A DNA stretch of 29,695 bases, from the NCBI GenBank assembly GCA_049511115.1, contig JBEKYH010000016.1, forward strand, positions 1 to 29,695. The letters are read 5' to 3'. Position numbers and translations under genes: made by a program. Shown one piece after another: positions 7,935 to 16,151 of the stretch (its first letter is position 1; every line of letters starts with the position of its first letter). The notes beneath the pieces were generated by a model. The model was given only the letters and a program-made list of their open reading frames with translations, was not told the DNA's origin and did no database searches. Source of the DNA: JBEKYH01 sp049511115. GTDB taxonomy: Bacteria; Planctomycetota; Phycisphaerae; Tepidisphaerales; Tepidisphaeraceae.

Positions 7935-9652
7935 CGATGCCGACTCTGCAACAGGCGCTGGAAACGGCAATGGGTCACCATCGCGCCGGACGCCTGCGCG
8001 AGGCGGAGGTGATGTACCGCCAGATACTTTCGGTCGATCCCAGGCAGGCCAACGCAATGCACCTCCTGGGTGTGATCGCATCGCAGGTCGGGCGTCAGGA
8101 CCTGGTTGAACTGGGCCGACTCGATGACGCCATTGCAGCTTATCAACGGGCCATCGCCCTGAATCCGCGCTTCGCCGGCGCGTACAATAATCTGGGCAAT
8201 GCGCTTCAGAAGAAGGGAACGTGCGACGCGGCGCTGGGGTGCTTTGAGCGGGCCATAGACCTTCAGCCGGACTCTCCTGACGCGCACCTGAGCGCGGGAA
8301 ATATATGCCTGGAAAAAGGCCGGCTCGACGAGGCGGTGGCCCGCTACCAGCGGGCGCTGCAATTGCGGCCTGACTGGACGATGGCACACAGCAACCTGGG
8401 CAGCGCGTTGCAAAAACAGGGCGCCATGGATGCGGCGATTAGCTGCTTTGAGGAAGCCATCCGCTTGCAGCCGGACTTTGCCGACCCTCACTACAACCTG
8501 GGGAATATCTGCATGGAGACGGGTCACATGCAGGAGGCGGTTGCGCGTTATCGCAAGGCATTGGCGCTGCGTCCGGATTGGTCGATCGCGTACAACAACA
8601 TGGGAAACGCGCTGTGTGCCCTGGGCGAATTCGACGCCGCGACGAAAACGGCCATGCGAGCGCTGGCCTTGTGGCCGGCCGACCCACTGGCGCATTGGAA
8701 CTATGGGCTGATGCTGCTCCGCGAGGGCAACCTGCAACGTGGATTGCCCGAATATGAATGGCGCTGGCAGGCGCGGGAGCTGGGCCTGCCCAATCCCAAT
8801 TACCGTCAACCGCGCTGGGACGGCGGCGATTTGCTGGGACGGCGGATTCTGCTTTACGCCGAGCAGGGATTCGGCGATACGATTCAGTTCATCCGCTATC
8901 TGCCGAGTGTGGCGGCGCGCGGCGGTCACGTCATCGTGGCTTGCCAGCCGGAATTGCTGACACTGTTGACGCAGATCGATGGCGCACAGCAGTGGATTCC
9001 AGCCGGGCAGAGCGTGCCGGAGTTCGATGTGCACTGCCCCCTGGCCAGTTTGCCGGGCACGATGAGGACGGAACTGCAAACCATCCCGGCGGCAATTCCG
9101 TATCTGCATCCCGATCCGCGGCGCGCCGCGGCGTGGGGGGAGCGTCTTGGGACGCTGGAAGGCCTGAAAGTTGGGATCGCCTGGGCGGGACGCCCGTCGC
9201 ATCCGCGCGACGCGCAACGATCGATTTCGCTGGAAAGGCTTGCGCCACTGGCCAGCGTCCCCGGCGTTACGTTGATCAGCTTGCAAAAGGGAAACGCGGC
9301 AGCGAAAGGCCAATCGCCGACGCAAAACGCGGGAATACAATTGATCGACTGGACCGAGGAGTTAGCGGATTTTTCGGATACGGCGGCGCTTATCGCCCGC
9401 CTGGATTTGGTGATCACGGTAGACACTGCCGTCGGCCACTTGGCCGGCGCAATGGGCAAGCGGGCCTGGGTGCTCCTGCCGATTGTACCGGATTGGCGCT
9501 GGATGCTTGGGCGCGAGGATTCACCCTGGTATCCGACGCTGCGTCTTTTTCGACAGGACAAGTATGAGGATTGGTCAACCCCCATCGCGCGGGCGGCGGC
9601 GGAGCTTGGCAAATTGAGCGCGGCCAGAGCGCCGCAAGCCATTGAACTATGA
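7931..9652 (+). CDS. TPR protein with C-terminal GT9-like domain (array gene E, GT9 type 1)
   Basis: The product is 573 aa, starting in an ATGA overlap with gene D. The TPR part (residues 5-265) has about seven repeats. Compared with its paralogues it lacks about 26 residues after the first repeat, where GRQDL runs straight into VELGRLDDAIAAY; this looks like an in-frame deletion of most of one TPR. The GT9-like region follows (GLPEYEWRW near 268). It shows EQGFGD, DVHCPLASLPG, the type 1 loop RPSHPRDAQRS, and D498-TAVGHLAGAMGK with VLLPIVPDWRWML. The role is presumed nucleotide-sugar-dependent glycosyl transfer in the cytoplasm; acceptor unknown. Gene F starts in its stop codon (ATGA). Confidence 0.87.
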   Translation: MTMPTLQQALETAMGHHRAGRLREAEVMYRQILSVDPRQANAMHLLGVIASQVGRQDLVELGRLDDAIAAYQRAIALNPRFAGAYNNLGNALQKKGTCDAALGCFERAIDLQPDSPDAHLSAGNICLEKGRLDEAVARYQRALQLRPDWTMAHSNLGSALQKQGAMDAAISCFEEAIRLQPDFADPHYNLGNICMETGHMQEAVARYRKALALRPDWSIAYNNMGNALCALGEFDAATKTAMRALALWPADPLAHWNYGLMLLREGNLQRGLPEYEWRWQARELGLPNPNYRQPRWDGGDLLGRRILLYAEQGFGDTIQFIRYLPSVAARGGHVIVACQPELLTLLTQIDGAQQWIPAGQSVPEFDVHCPLASLPGTMRTELQTIPAAIPYLHPDPRRAAAWGERLGTLEGLKVGIAWAGRPSHPRDAQRSISLERLAPLASVPGVTLISLQKGNAAAKGQSPTQNAGIQLIDWTEELADFSDTAALIARLDLVITVDTAVGHLAGAMGKRAWVLLPIVPDWRWMLGREDSPWYPTLRLFRQDKYEDWSTPIARAAAELGKLSAARAPQAIEL

Positions 9653-11838
9653 CCGCAGATCAGACCGTCAGCCTCGGATTGAAGCGCCAGCAGGCCGGGC
9701 AATTTGCCGAGGCCGAGGGACTCTATCGCCAGGCGCTGGAGGAGAAATCCGATCACCCTGACGCGCTGCATCTGTTGGGCGTGCTGGCGTATCAACACGC
9801 GCGCTATGGCGAGGCTGTTGAGCTGATTAACCGGGCGATCAAGATTAATCCCCGATCGGCGGATTATTATTGCAACCTTGGCCTGGCGCTGGCCGGTCTG
9901 GAGCGGTTTGACGAATCGGCCGCCGCGTATCGCCGCTCGCTGGAACTGGATCCGCTGGGATACGAAACTCATTACAACCTGGGGAATACGCTGCGCGACT
10001 GGGGCAAGCCCGAGGAGGCGGTTGCGGCGTATCGACATGCGATTTCCCTGCGACCCCAGCACGTGAAGAGCTTGAACAACCTGGGAAGCGTTCTGCGCAC
10101 GATGGGGCGGCTCGACGAAAGCGTCACGGCCTACCGTCAGGCGATCTCCGTCCGGCCCGATTATTACGAGGCGCACAACAACCTGGCCAACGCGCTGCTG
10201 GAAAAAGGCGACAAACAAGAGGCGGCCAAGAGTCTGCGCCGGGCACTGGACTTAAACCCCAGGCGATATCAGCTCTACTGGAACCTGGCCAATACGCTTT
10301 TGGCCATCGCGGAGTTGCCCCAAGCCCTGGACGTGATGCACAAAGCCGTGGAACGATTTCCAGACAGTGCGTTTGCCTATAACGACATGGGCCTGATGTG
10401 TCTGGCCAACGAAAAAAATGACGACGCGGCCGACGCGTTCCGCCAGGCGCTGAGCATCCACCCGGATTTCTATCCCGCCCAGAACAATCTGGGGCACACG
10501 CTGCAGATTCAGGGGCGGATTGCCGAGGCGATCGCCTGCTACGAGCGCGCGATGGAACTCGAGCCCAATACCGCGGCCGTGGCCAGTAACCGGCTTTACG
10601 CGCTGCATCTGGTTCTCGAAATCGACCCCGCCCTCCTGTTGCGCGAGCATCGCGCATGGGATGAGAAATTCGCCCGGCCGCTGAAGGAGCAGATCAAGCC
10701 GCACACCAACGACCGCTCGCCGGAGAGGCGTCTTAAGATCGGGTACGTCTCGACGGATTTTCGCAACCACGTCGCCGGCTGGGGAGCGTTGTCGCTAATG
10801 ACCGGGCATGATCACAGCCAGTTTGAGATTTACTGTTACTGTGGAGTGGAGCGCCCTGACGGAGTCACCGAGCTCATCCGCGCCCGCGCGTCCGTGTGGC
10901 GAAACGTCGCAACCTGGAGCGATGAACGCGTGGCCGAGCTGGTGCGGCAGGATGAAATCGACATTTTGGTGGACTTGTCCCTGCACAGCGCCGGCAACCG
11001 CCTGCTCGCCTTTGCCCGCAAGCCGGCCCCAATTCAGTTGACCTATCTGGGCTACGCCGGCACGACGGGCATGGAGACGATGGATTATCGGTTCTCCGAT
11101 CCACAGCTTGATCCGCCGGATGCCGATACCAGTTGTTACAGCGAGACCACGGTGCGACTGCCGGATTGCTACTGGTGTTATCAGCCCGCGGGTCCGACGG
11201 CGGCCCCGTCGGAATTGCCGGCGGAGAAGAATGGATATGTGACGTTTGGGTGCCTGAGTAACTTTTCCAAAGTCTCCGCGCCCGTCCTGAAGCTCTGGCA
11301 AAGGCTGATGCAGCAGGCGCCTGAGGCAAGATTGCTGCTGTATTGCCCGGCGATGCCCAAGCGGAAGGCCCTGGTGGAGGAATTTTCGGCGGCCGGCATC
11401 GAGGCGAGCCGGCTGGATTTCGTCGATCGCGTGCCGTTCGAGCGATACATGGAGAATTATCACCGCATCGACATCACGCTGGACCCGTTTCCGTATGGCG
11501 GGGCCATCACCACCTGCGACAGCCTGTGGATGGGAGTGCCGGTGGTGACGCTGGCGGGGCGCACCGCGGTGGGCCGCGCCGGTGTCAGCGTGCTGACGAC
11601 AGCGGGTCTGCCCGACCTGGTGGCGCGCTCGCAGGACGAGTACATCGCGATCGCCGCGAAGCTGGCAGCCGACCGCCAGCGGCTGGCGGAATTGCGGCGA
11701 ACGCTGCGGGAACGACTGGAGAAGTCGCCTTTGACCGACAAAAAGCGATTCGCGCGAAACGTCGAGGAAGCGTACCGCCGCATGTGGCGGCAGTGGACAG
11801 AGGAAAACCCAGCGGGTAATCAGAGTAATCGGGAGTAG
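9649..11838 (+). CDS. TPR protein with C-terminal GT41 domain (array gene F)
   Basis: The product is 729 aa, with its start overlapping the gene E stop (ATGA). About nine TPRs (residues 5-305) lead through a linker (VASNRLYALHL) into a GT41 domain from about 360 (RRLKIGYVSTDFR). H374 (FRNH) and K541 (NFSKV) match the conserved OGT His and Lys. The UDP-binding segment reads GGAITTCD (619-624 for A-I-T-T-C-D) instead of GHTTxxD, so the usual His and first Thr are Ala and Ile; D624 is kept. It is closely similar to gene H through the whole catalytic domain, with many stretches identical in protein but differing at third codon positions. Predicted role is protein O-glycosylation or a related transfer. 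A 52-bp gap separates it from gene G. Confidence 0.88.
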   Translation: MTADQTVSLGLKRQQAGQFAEAEGLYRQALEEKSDHPDALHLLGVLAYQHARYGEAVELINRAIKINPRSADYYCNLGLALAGLERFDESAAAYRRSLELDPLGYETHYNLGNTLRDWGKPEEAVAAYRHAISLRPQHVKSLNNLGSVLRTMGRLDESVTAYRQAISVRPDYYEAHNNLANALLEKGDKQEAAKSLRRALDLNPRRYQLYWNLANTLLAIAELPQALDVMHKAVERFPDSAFAYNDMGLMCLANEKNDDAADAFRQALSIHPDFYPAQNNLGHTLQIQGRIAEAIACYERAMELEPNTAAVASNRLYALHLVLEIDPALLLREHRAWDEKFARPLKEQIKPHTNDRSPERRLKIGYVSTDFRNHVAGWGALSLMTGHDHSQFEIYCYCGVERPDGVTELIRARASVWRNVATWSDERVAELVRQDEIDILVDLSLHSAGNRLLAFARKPAPIQLTYLGYAGTTGMETMDYRFSDPQLDPPDADTSCYSETTVRLPDCYWCYQPAGPTAAPSELPAEKNGYVTFGCLSNFSKVSAPVLKLWQRLMQQAPEARLLLYCPAMPKRKALVEEFSAAGIEASRLDFVDRVPFERYMENYHRIDITLDPFPYGGAITTCDSLWMGVPVVTLAGRTAVGRAGVSVLTTAGLPDLVARSQDEYIAIAAKLAADRQRLAELRRTLRERLEKSPLTDKKRFARNVEEAYRRMWRQWTEENPAGNQSNRE

Positions 11839-11890
11839 TTTGTCTCCCTGAACGAGGGTTGATCATAAGTCATCGAACGGCCGTACCACT

Positions 11891-14206
11891 ATGACAATAC
11901 AAGAAGCGCTCACAGCCGCGGTGCAACATCACAATGCGGGCCGATTGCAGCAGGCGGAGGGTCTGTACCGGCAGGTCCTTGCCGCCCAGCCCAATCAGCC
12001 GGACGCGCTGCACCTTCTGGGCGTGCTGGCCTCGCAGTTGGGCCGCCACGATGTGGCCCTGGATCTGATTAACAAGGCCATTGCACAGAAGGCAGACACC
12101 GCTGAGTATTACCTCAATGCCGGCGTCGCGCTCGACGAAATGGGCCGCACTGACGAGGCCATCGCCACCTATCGCAAGGGTCTCAAACTCAAGCCCGACT
12201 ATCCGCAGGCGCTGTCAAATCTGGGTAATTCTCTGCGCAAAAAAGGCATGGCGCGCGAGTCCATCGCCGCCTGCCGCCGGGCAATTACTCTGATGCCCGA
12301 TTTTCCCGAGGCGTACAACAACCTGGCCAATGCGCTGCAACTCGTGGGCGAGATGGACGAAGCGGCCAACGCCTTCCGCCAGGCAATCGCGCTGCGCCCG
12401 CAGTTTGTCGAGGCTTATGGAAATCTCGGCGGCGTGCTGCTGCATCAGCGCAAATTCGACGAAGCCATCGACTTTTGCCGCCAGGCGGTCCTGCTGCGGC
12501 CCAATTTTCCGGATGCATTCAACAATCTTTCCAACGCGCTGCTGGAAAAAGGCGACGTGGATGCGGCCATCGCCGCGGCGCAGCGAGCTTTGTCACTGCG
12601 CCCCAATTTCGTCGAGGCCATGTTCAATCTCGGCAACGCGATGATGGCCAAGGGAGACCTTGAAACGGCGGTCTCCTGGTATCGCCAGGTTCTGGCCAAT
12701 AACGGTGCGTCGATTCACCTCTACAACAACATGGGCAACGCGCTGCATCAGCTTGGCAAATTCGAGGAATCGGCCAACTGCTACCGGCAGGTGCTGACGC
12801 TCGATCCCACGTTTCTGCACGCCTGGAACAACCTGGGGAATACGCTCTACGAAATGGCCCAGTACGACGGCGCCACCGTGGCGTGCCGTCAGGCCATTCT
12901 GCTCGACCCGACCATGGCAGAGGCATACAGCAATCTCGGCAATGCGCTTCAGGACAGCGGCTTCCTCGATGAGTCGCTGGAAAACTATCGAAAGGCCGTG
13001 GAAATGCGGCCCGAGTATCCCGACGCGCACAACAACATGGGCAACGCCTATTACGCCAAGGGAGACCTGGACAACGCCATTGAGTGCTACAAGCGGGCGC
13101 TGGCGTTGCGCGAGAATTATCCGGCCTGCTTTAACAACCTCGCCAATGCGTTGTGCGGAAAAGGGCGATTGGATGAGGCTATCGAGACCTGCCGGCGCGG
13201 GCTAAAGCTGGCGCCGGATTTCCCTCCGGGACATTGGAGCCTGGGGCTGATGTTGTTGATGAAAGGCGAGATGGATGACGCGTGGCCGGAATATGCCTGG
13301 CGGTGGAAGGTGCGGCAATTGCGCCTGAAATTGGAATTCCCGCATCCCTGGTGGAAGGGCGAGCAACTCGACGGCAAGCGCATCCTGATTCACGCTGAGC
13401 AGGGATTCGGCGACACCATTCAATTCATCCGCTATGTGCCGCAGGTCGTAGCGCGCGGGGGCAAGATTGTGCTCGCGTGCCAACCGGAGTTGTTTGACCT
13501 GCTGAAATCGCAGGAAGGAATTCACTCGGCGGTGACAGTGGAAGAAGTGCTGCCTCAGTTCGACGTGCATTGCCCGATGCTCAGCCTCCCCGAAGTGTTC
13601 AAGACCAACCTTGACAGCATTCCCGCCGAAGTGCCCTACCTCAAGCTCGACCCCAAGCGCGTGCAGGCGTGGAAGGAAAAACTCTCCGGCCTCAACGGCC
13701 GCATGAAAGTCGGCATCACCTGGGCGGGACGTCCGACGCATCCCAACGATCGGAATCGAACGTTCGCGCTGTCGATGCTCGCGCCGCTGGCCAACCCGGA
13801 TATCGCGTTTGTCAGCCTTCAGAAAGGGCCCGCGGCGGCGCAGGCGCAAAATCCTCCAGAGGGGATGGATTTGATCGATGTCAGCGAGGACATCAAGGAT
13901 TTCTACGATACTGCCGCGCTGATCGAGAACCTGGATTTAGTGATCTCCGCGGATACCGCGGTGGTGCACATGGCCGGCGCGCTCAACAAACCGGTATGGG
14001 TCTTTTTGCCGTTTGTACCGGATTGGCGCTGGATGCTGGATCGGTCGGACACTCCCTGGTACCCGACCATGCGCCTCTTCCGCCAGGCTAGCCTGGGCGA
14101 CTGGGCGACGCCTCTTGGCCAGGTCGTTGACGCACTGCAAGAGGAGACCAAAGCCTGGGCCGCGCGCGACCGGTCCTCACAGGGCCGGGTTTCGGCCGCG
14201 GTCTGA
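11891..14206 (+). CDS. TPR protein with C-terminal GT9-like domain (array gene G, GT9 type 1)
   Basis: At 771 aa this is the longest protein of the array, with about 13 TPRs (residues 5-458) that are near consensus, with AYNNLGNAL- and EAIxxYRxAL-type helices. The GT9-like region begins near 460 (AWPEYAWRW). It shows EQGFGD, DVHCPMLSLP, the type 1 loop RPTHPNDRNRT, and D688-TAVVHMAGALNK followed by VFLPFVPDWRWML. It starts 52 bp after gene F without a clear Shine-Dalgarno sequence or strong promoter, and ends in a Ser/Ala/Arg-rich tail absent from its paralogues. Downstream, 79 bp contain the fossil end of another GT41 gene before gene H. The donor sugar and acceptor cannot be assigned. Confidence 0.88.
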   Translation: MTIQEALTAAVQHHNAGRLQQAEGLYRQVLAAQPNQPDALHLLGVLASQLGRHDVALDLINKAIAQKADTAEYYLNAGVALDEMGRTDEAIATYRKGLKLKPDYPQALSNLGNSLRKKGMARESIAACRRAITLMPDFPEAYNNLANALQLVGEMDEAANAFRQAIALRPQFVEAYGNLGGVLLHQRKFDEAIDFCRQAVLLRPNFPDAFNNLSNALLEKGDVDAAIAAAQRALSLRPNFVEAMFNLGNAMMAKGDLETAVSWYRQVLANNGASIHLYNNMGNALHQLGKFEESANCYRQVLTLDPTFLHAWNNLGNTLYEMAQYDGATVACRQAILLDPTMAEAYSNLGNALQDSGFLDESLENYRKAVEMRPEYPDAHNNMGNAYYAKGDLDNAIECYKRALALRENYPACFNNLANALCGKGRLDEAIETCRRGLKLAPDFPPGHWSLGLMLLMKGEMDDAWPEYAWRWKVRQLRLKLEFPHPWWKGEQLDGKRILIHAEQGFGDTIQFIRYVPQVVARGGKIVLACQPELFDLLKSQEGIHSAVTVEEVLPQFDVHCPMLSLPEVFKTNLDSIPAEVPYLKLDPKRVQAWKEKLSGLNGRMKVGITWAGRPTHPNDRNRTFALSMLAPLANPDIAFVSLQKGPAAAQAQNPPEGMDLIDVSEDIKDFYDTAALIENLDLVISADTAVVHMAGALNKPVWVFLPFVPDWRWMLDRSDTPWYPTMRLFRQASLGDWATPLGQVVDALQEETKAWAARDRSSQGRVSAAV

Positions 14207-14229
14207 CCGTTGGCTGCCGCTGCGTTGCC

Positions 14230-14289
14230 ATGACCATCATGGAGGCCGCCTACCGGCAGATGTGGCGGACGTGGTGCGAGAAACCATGA
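14230..14289 (+). pseudogene. Fossil of a GT41 gene: array-type start fused to a GT41 C-terminus
   Basis: This 60-bp open frame reads MTI, like the starts of genes A and G, and then directly MEAAYRQMWRTWCEKP. That is the C-terminus of gene H (EAAYRQMWRTWCEKQ) with one change at the end. From 14242 to 14290 the DNA matches the end of gene H (16104-16152) at all but a few positions. Its TGA overlaps the ATG of gene H as ATGA, exactly as an intact upstream gene would. The simplest reading is a former TPR-GT41 gene that lost nearly everything between its start and its last 15 codons, or a junction left by unequal recombination between H-like genes. A function as a tiny leader peptide that couples translation of gene H is possible but unproven. 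Confidence 0.7.
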
Positions 14290-16151
14290 CGGTTGAGGAA
14301 GCATTTAATTCGGCGATGCAGCGGCATCAGGCCGGCCAACTCGCGGAAGCGGAGGCGTTGTACCGTCAAGTTTTATCCGCCCAGCCGAATCATACGGACG
14401 CCCTGCATCGGCTGGGAATGCTCGCGTCGCAACTGCGCCGCCATGATCTGGCGCTGGAGTTCATTCGGCGCGCGATCTCCATCCGGCCCAACGCGCCTGA
14501 GTTTTACCTCAGCGCCGGCGCGGCCCTGGATGGCCTGGGGCGATTCGATGAAGCGATCTCCTGCTATCGCAGCGGACTGGCGGTTCGGCCGGGTCGTGCG
14601 CAGGCAATACAGCTCTTCAACCATCTGGCCAATTCGTTGCGTCAGATCGACAAACTGGAGGAGTCCGCCGATTGCTACCGGCAGATGCTGGCGCTGGACG
14701 CTGCTTCATTGCAGGCATGGAATAATCTGGGAAACACGCTCCATTTGATGGGCCAGATTGAAGAGGCCGCCGCGGCATTTCGACGGGCACTGGCCATCAA
14801 CCCGGCATTTTTTCCGGCTCACAACAACCTGGGAAATATCCTGCAGGTGGAAGGGCGCATCAGCGAAGCCGTCGCCAGTTACGAGCGGGCAATGCAATTT
14901 CAGCCGCAAAATGCCGCGCTGGCGAGCAATCGGCTCTTCGCGCTGCACCATCTGCCGGAATACGACCCGATGGCGCTGCTGCGCGAGCATCGCGCCTGGG
15001 ATGAGCAATTCGCCAAGCCGTTGCGAAATGAAATCAAACCTCATGCCGACGACCGCTCGCCAGATCGGCGCCTGAGAATCGGTTACGTTTCGACGGATTT
15101 CCGGGACCACGTGGCCGGTTGGAGCATGCTGGCGCTTCTCAGCGCGCACGATCGCACGGCATTCGAGATTTATTGCTACTCCGGCGTTGAGCGCCCCGAC
15201 GTTGTAACCGACAGCATTCGCGCCTGCGCTTCGGCGTGGCGAGATGTGGCGCGCCTGACCGACGAGCGACTCGCGGCGATTATTCGTGACGATCGCATCG
15301 ACATTCTGGTGGATTTGTCGCTCCACAGCGCGGGCAACCGCCTGCTGGCCTTTGCGCGAAAACCCGCTCCGGTGCAGGTGAACTATCTTGGCTATGCCGG
15401 CACCACCGGCATGGAGGCGATGGATTATCGCTTCTCCGATCCTCAGCTCGATCCGCCGGATGCGGACACGCGTTGCTACAGCGAGACGACGGTCCGCCTG
15501 CCGGATTGCTATTGGTGCTATCAGCCGCCTCGGCCAACGCCCCCGCCATCGGAATTGCCCGCGGAAAAGAACGGCTACGTGACGTTCGGATGTTTGAATA
15601 ATTTCTCCAAGGTCTCTGCCCCGGTGCTCAAGCTCTGGCAAAGGCTCATGCGTGAAGTCCCGACGTCGAAGCTGCTCCTTTATTGCCCGGCGCGTCCCAA
15701 ACGGCAGGCCGTCGAGGCGGAATTCTCCGCCGCCGGGATTGACCCGCGCAGGCTGGAATTCGCCGACCGGGTACAATTCGAGAAATACATGGAGACCTAT
15801 CACCGCATCGACATCGCCCTGGACCCATTTCCTTACGGAGGCGCGATCACCACCTGCGACAGCTTATGGATGGGAGTTCCAGTGGTTACTCTTGCCGGGC
15901 GCACGGCAGTAGGCCGGGCTGGTCTGAGCGTGGTGACGACGGTTGGATTGGCGGAGTTGGCGGCGCGATCAGAGGAAGAGTACATCGCCATCGCGGCAAA
16001 ACTGGCCGCTGATTTGCCGCGCCTGGCCCAAATGCGGCGCTCGCTGCGCGGGCGCATGGAGAATTCGCCGCTGACGGACAAAAATCGCTTTGCCCGCAAT
16101 GTCGAGGCCGCCTATCGGCAGATGTGGCGGACCTGGTGCGAGAAACAATGA
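14286..16151 (+). CDS. TPR protein with C-terminal GT41 domain (array gene H)
   Basis: The product is 621 aa from the ATG at 14286. The frame extends upstream to 14013 through the end of gene G, but the family start MTVEEAFNSAMQRHQAGQL and the ATGA overlap with the fossil argue for 14286. About six TPRs (residues 5-207) precede a linker (LASNRLFALHHL) and the GT41 domain from about 261 (RRLRIGYVSTDFR). H275 and K442 match conserved OGT His and Lys. As in gene F the UDP-site segment is GGAITTCD, with A520 at the usual His position. F and H are sister genes and differ mainly in TPR number (about nine versus six). Predicted role is cytoplasmic protein O-glycosylation; donor not certain. The stop overlaps gene I (ATGA). 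Confidence 0.88.
   Translation: MTVEEAFNSAMQRHQAGQLAEAEALYRQVLSAQPNHTDALHRLGMLASQLRRHDLALEFIRRAISIRPNAPEFYLSAGAALDGLGRFDEAISCYRSGLAVRPGRAQAIQLFNHLANSLRQIDKLEESADCYRQMLALDAASLQAWNNLGNTLHLMGQIEEAAAAFRRALAINPAFFPAHNNLGNILQVEGRISEAVASYERAMQFQPQNAALASNRLFALHHLPEYDPMALLREHRAWDEQFAKPLRNEIKPHADDRSPDRRLRIGYVSTDFRDHVAGWSMLALLSAHDRTAFEIYCYSGVERPDVVTDSIRACASAWRDVARLTDERLAAIIRDDRIDILVDLSLHSAGNRLLAFARKPAPVQVNYLGYAGTTGMEAMDYRFSDPQLDPPDADTRCYSETTVRLPDCYWCYQPPRPTPPPSELPAEKNGYVTFGCLNNFSKVSAPVLKLWQRLMREVPTSKLLLYCPARPKRQAVEAEFSAAGIDPRRLEFADRVQFEKYMETYHRIDIALDPFPYGGAITTCDSLWMGVPVVTLAGRTAVGRAGLSVVTTVGLAELAARSEEEYIAIAAKLAADLPRLAQMRRSLRGRMENSPLTDKNRFARNVEAAYRQMWRTWCEKQ

Noticed and set aside
7751..9340. Long minus-strand open frame (529 aa) opposite genes D/E, and similar ones at 1282-2412, 8926-10218 and 4720-5712.
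   Set aside because: Antisense frames in GC-rich repetitive TPR genes; compositions are Arg/Gln/His-rich with no domain motifs, and the plus-strand genes are clear.
14013..14285. Upstream in-frame extension of gene H through the end of gene G.
   Set aside because: The translation there (MYRIGAGCWIGRTLPG) is a frame shadow of the GT9 tail of gene G; the family N-terminus starts at 14286.
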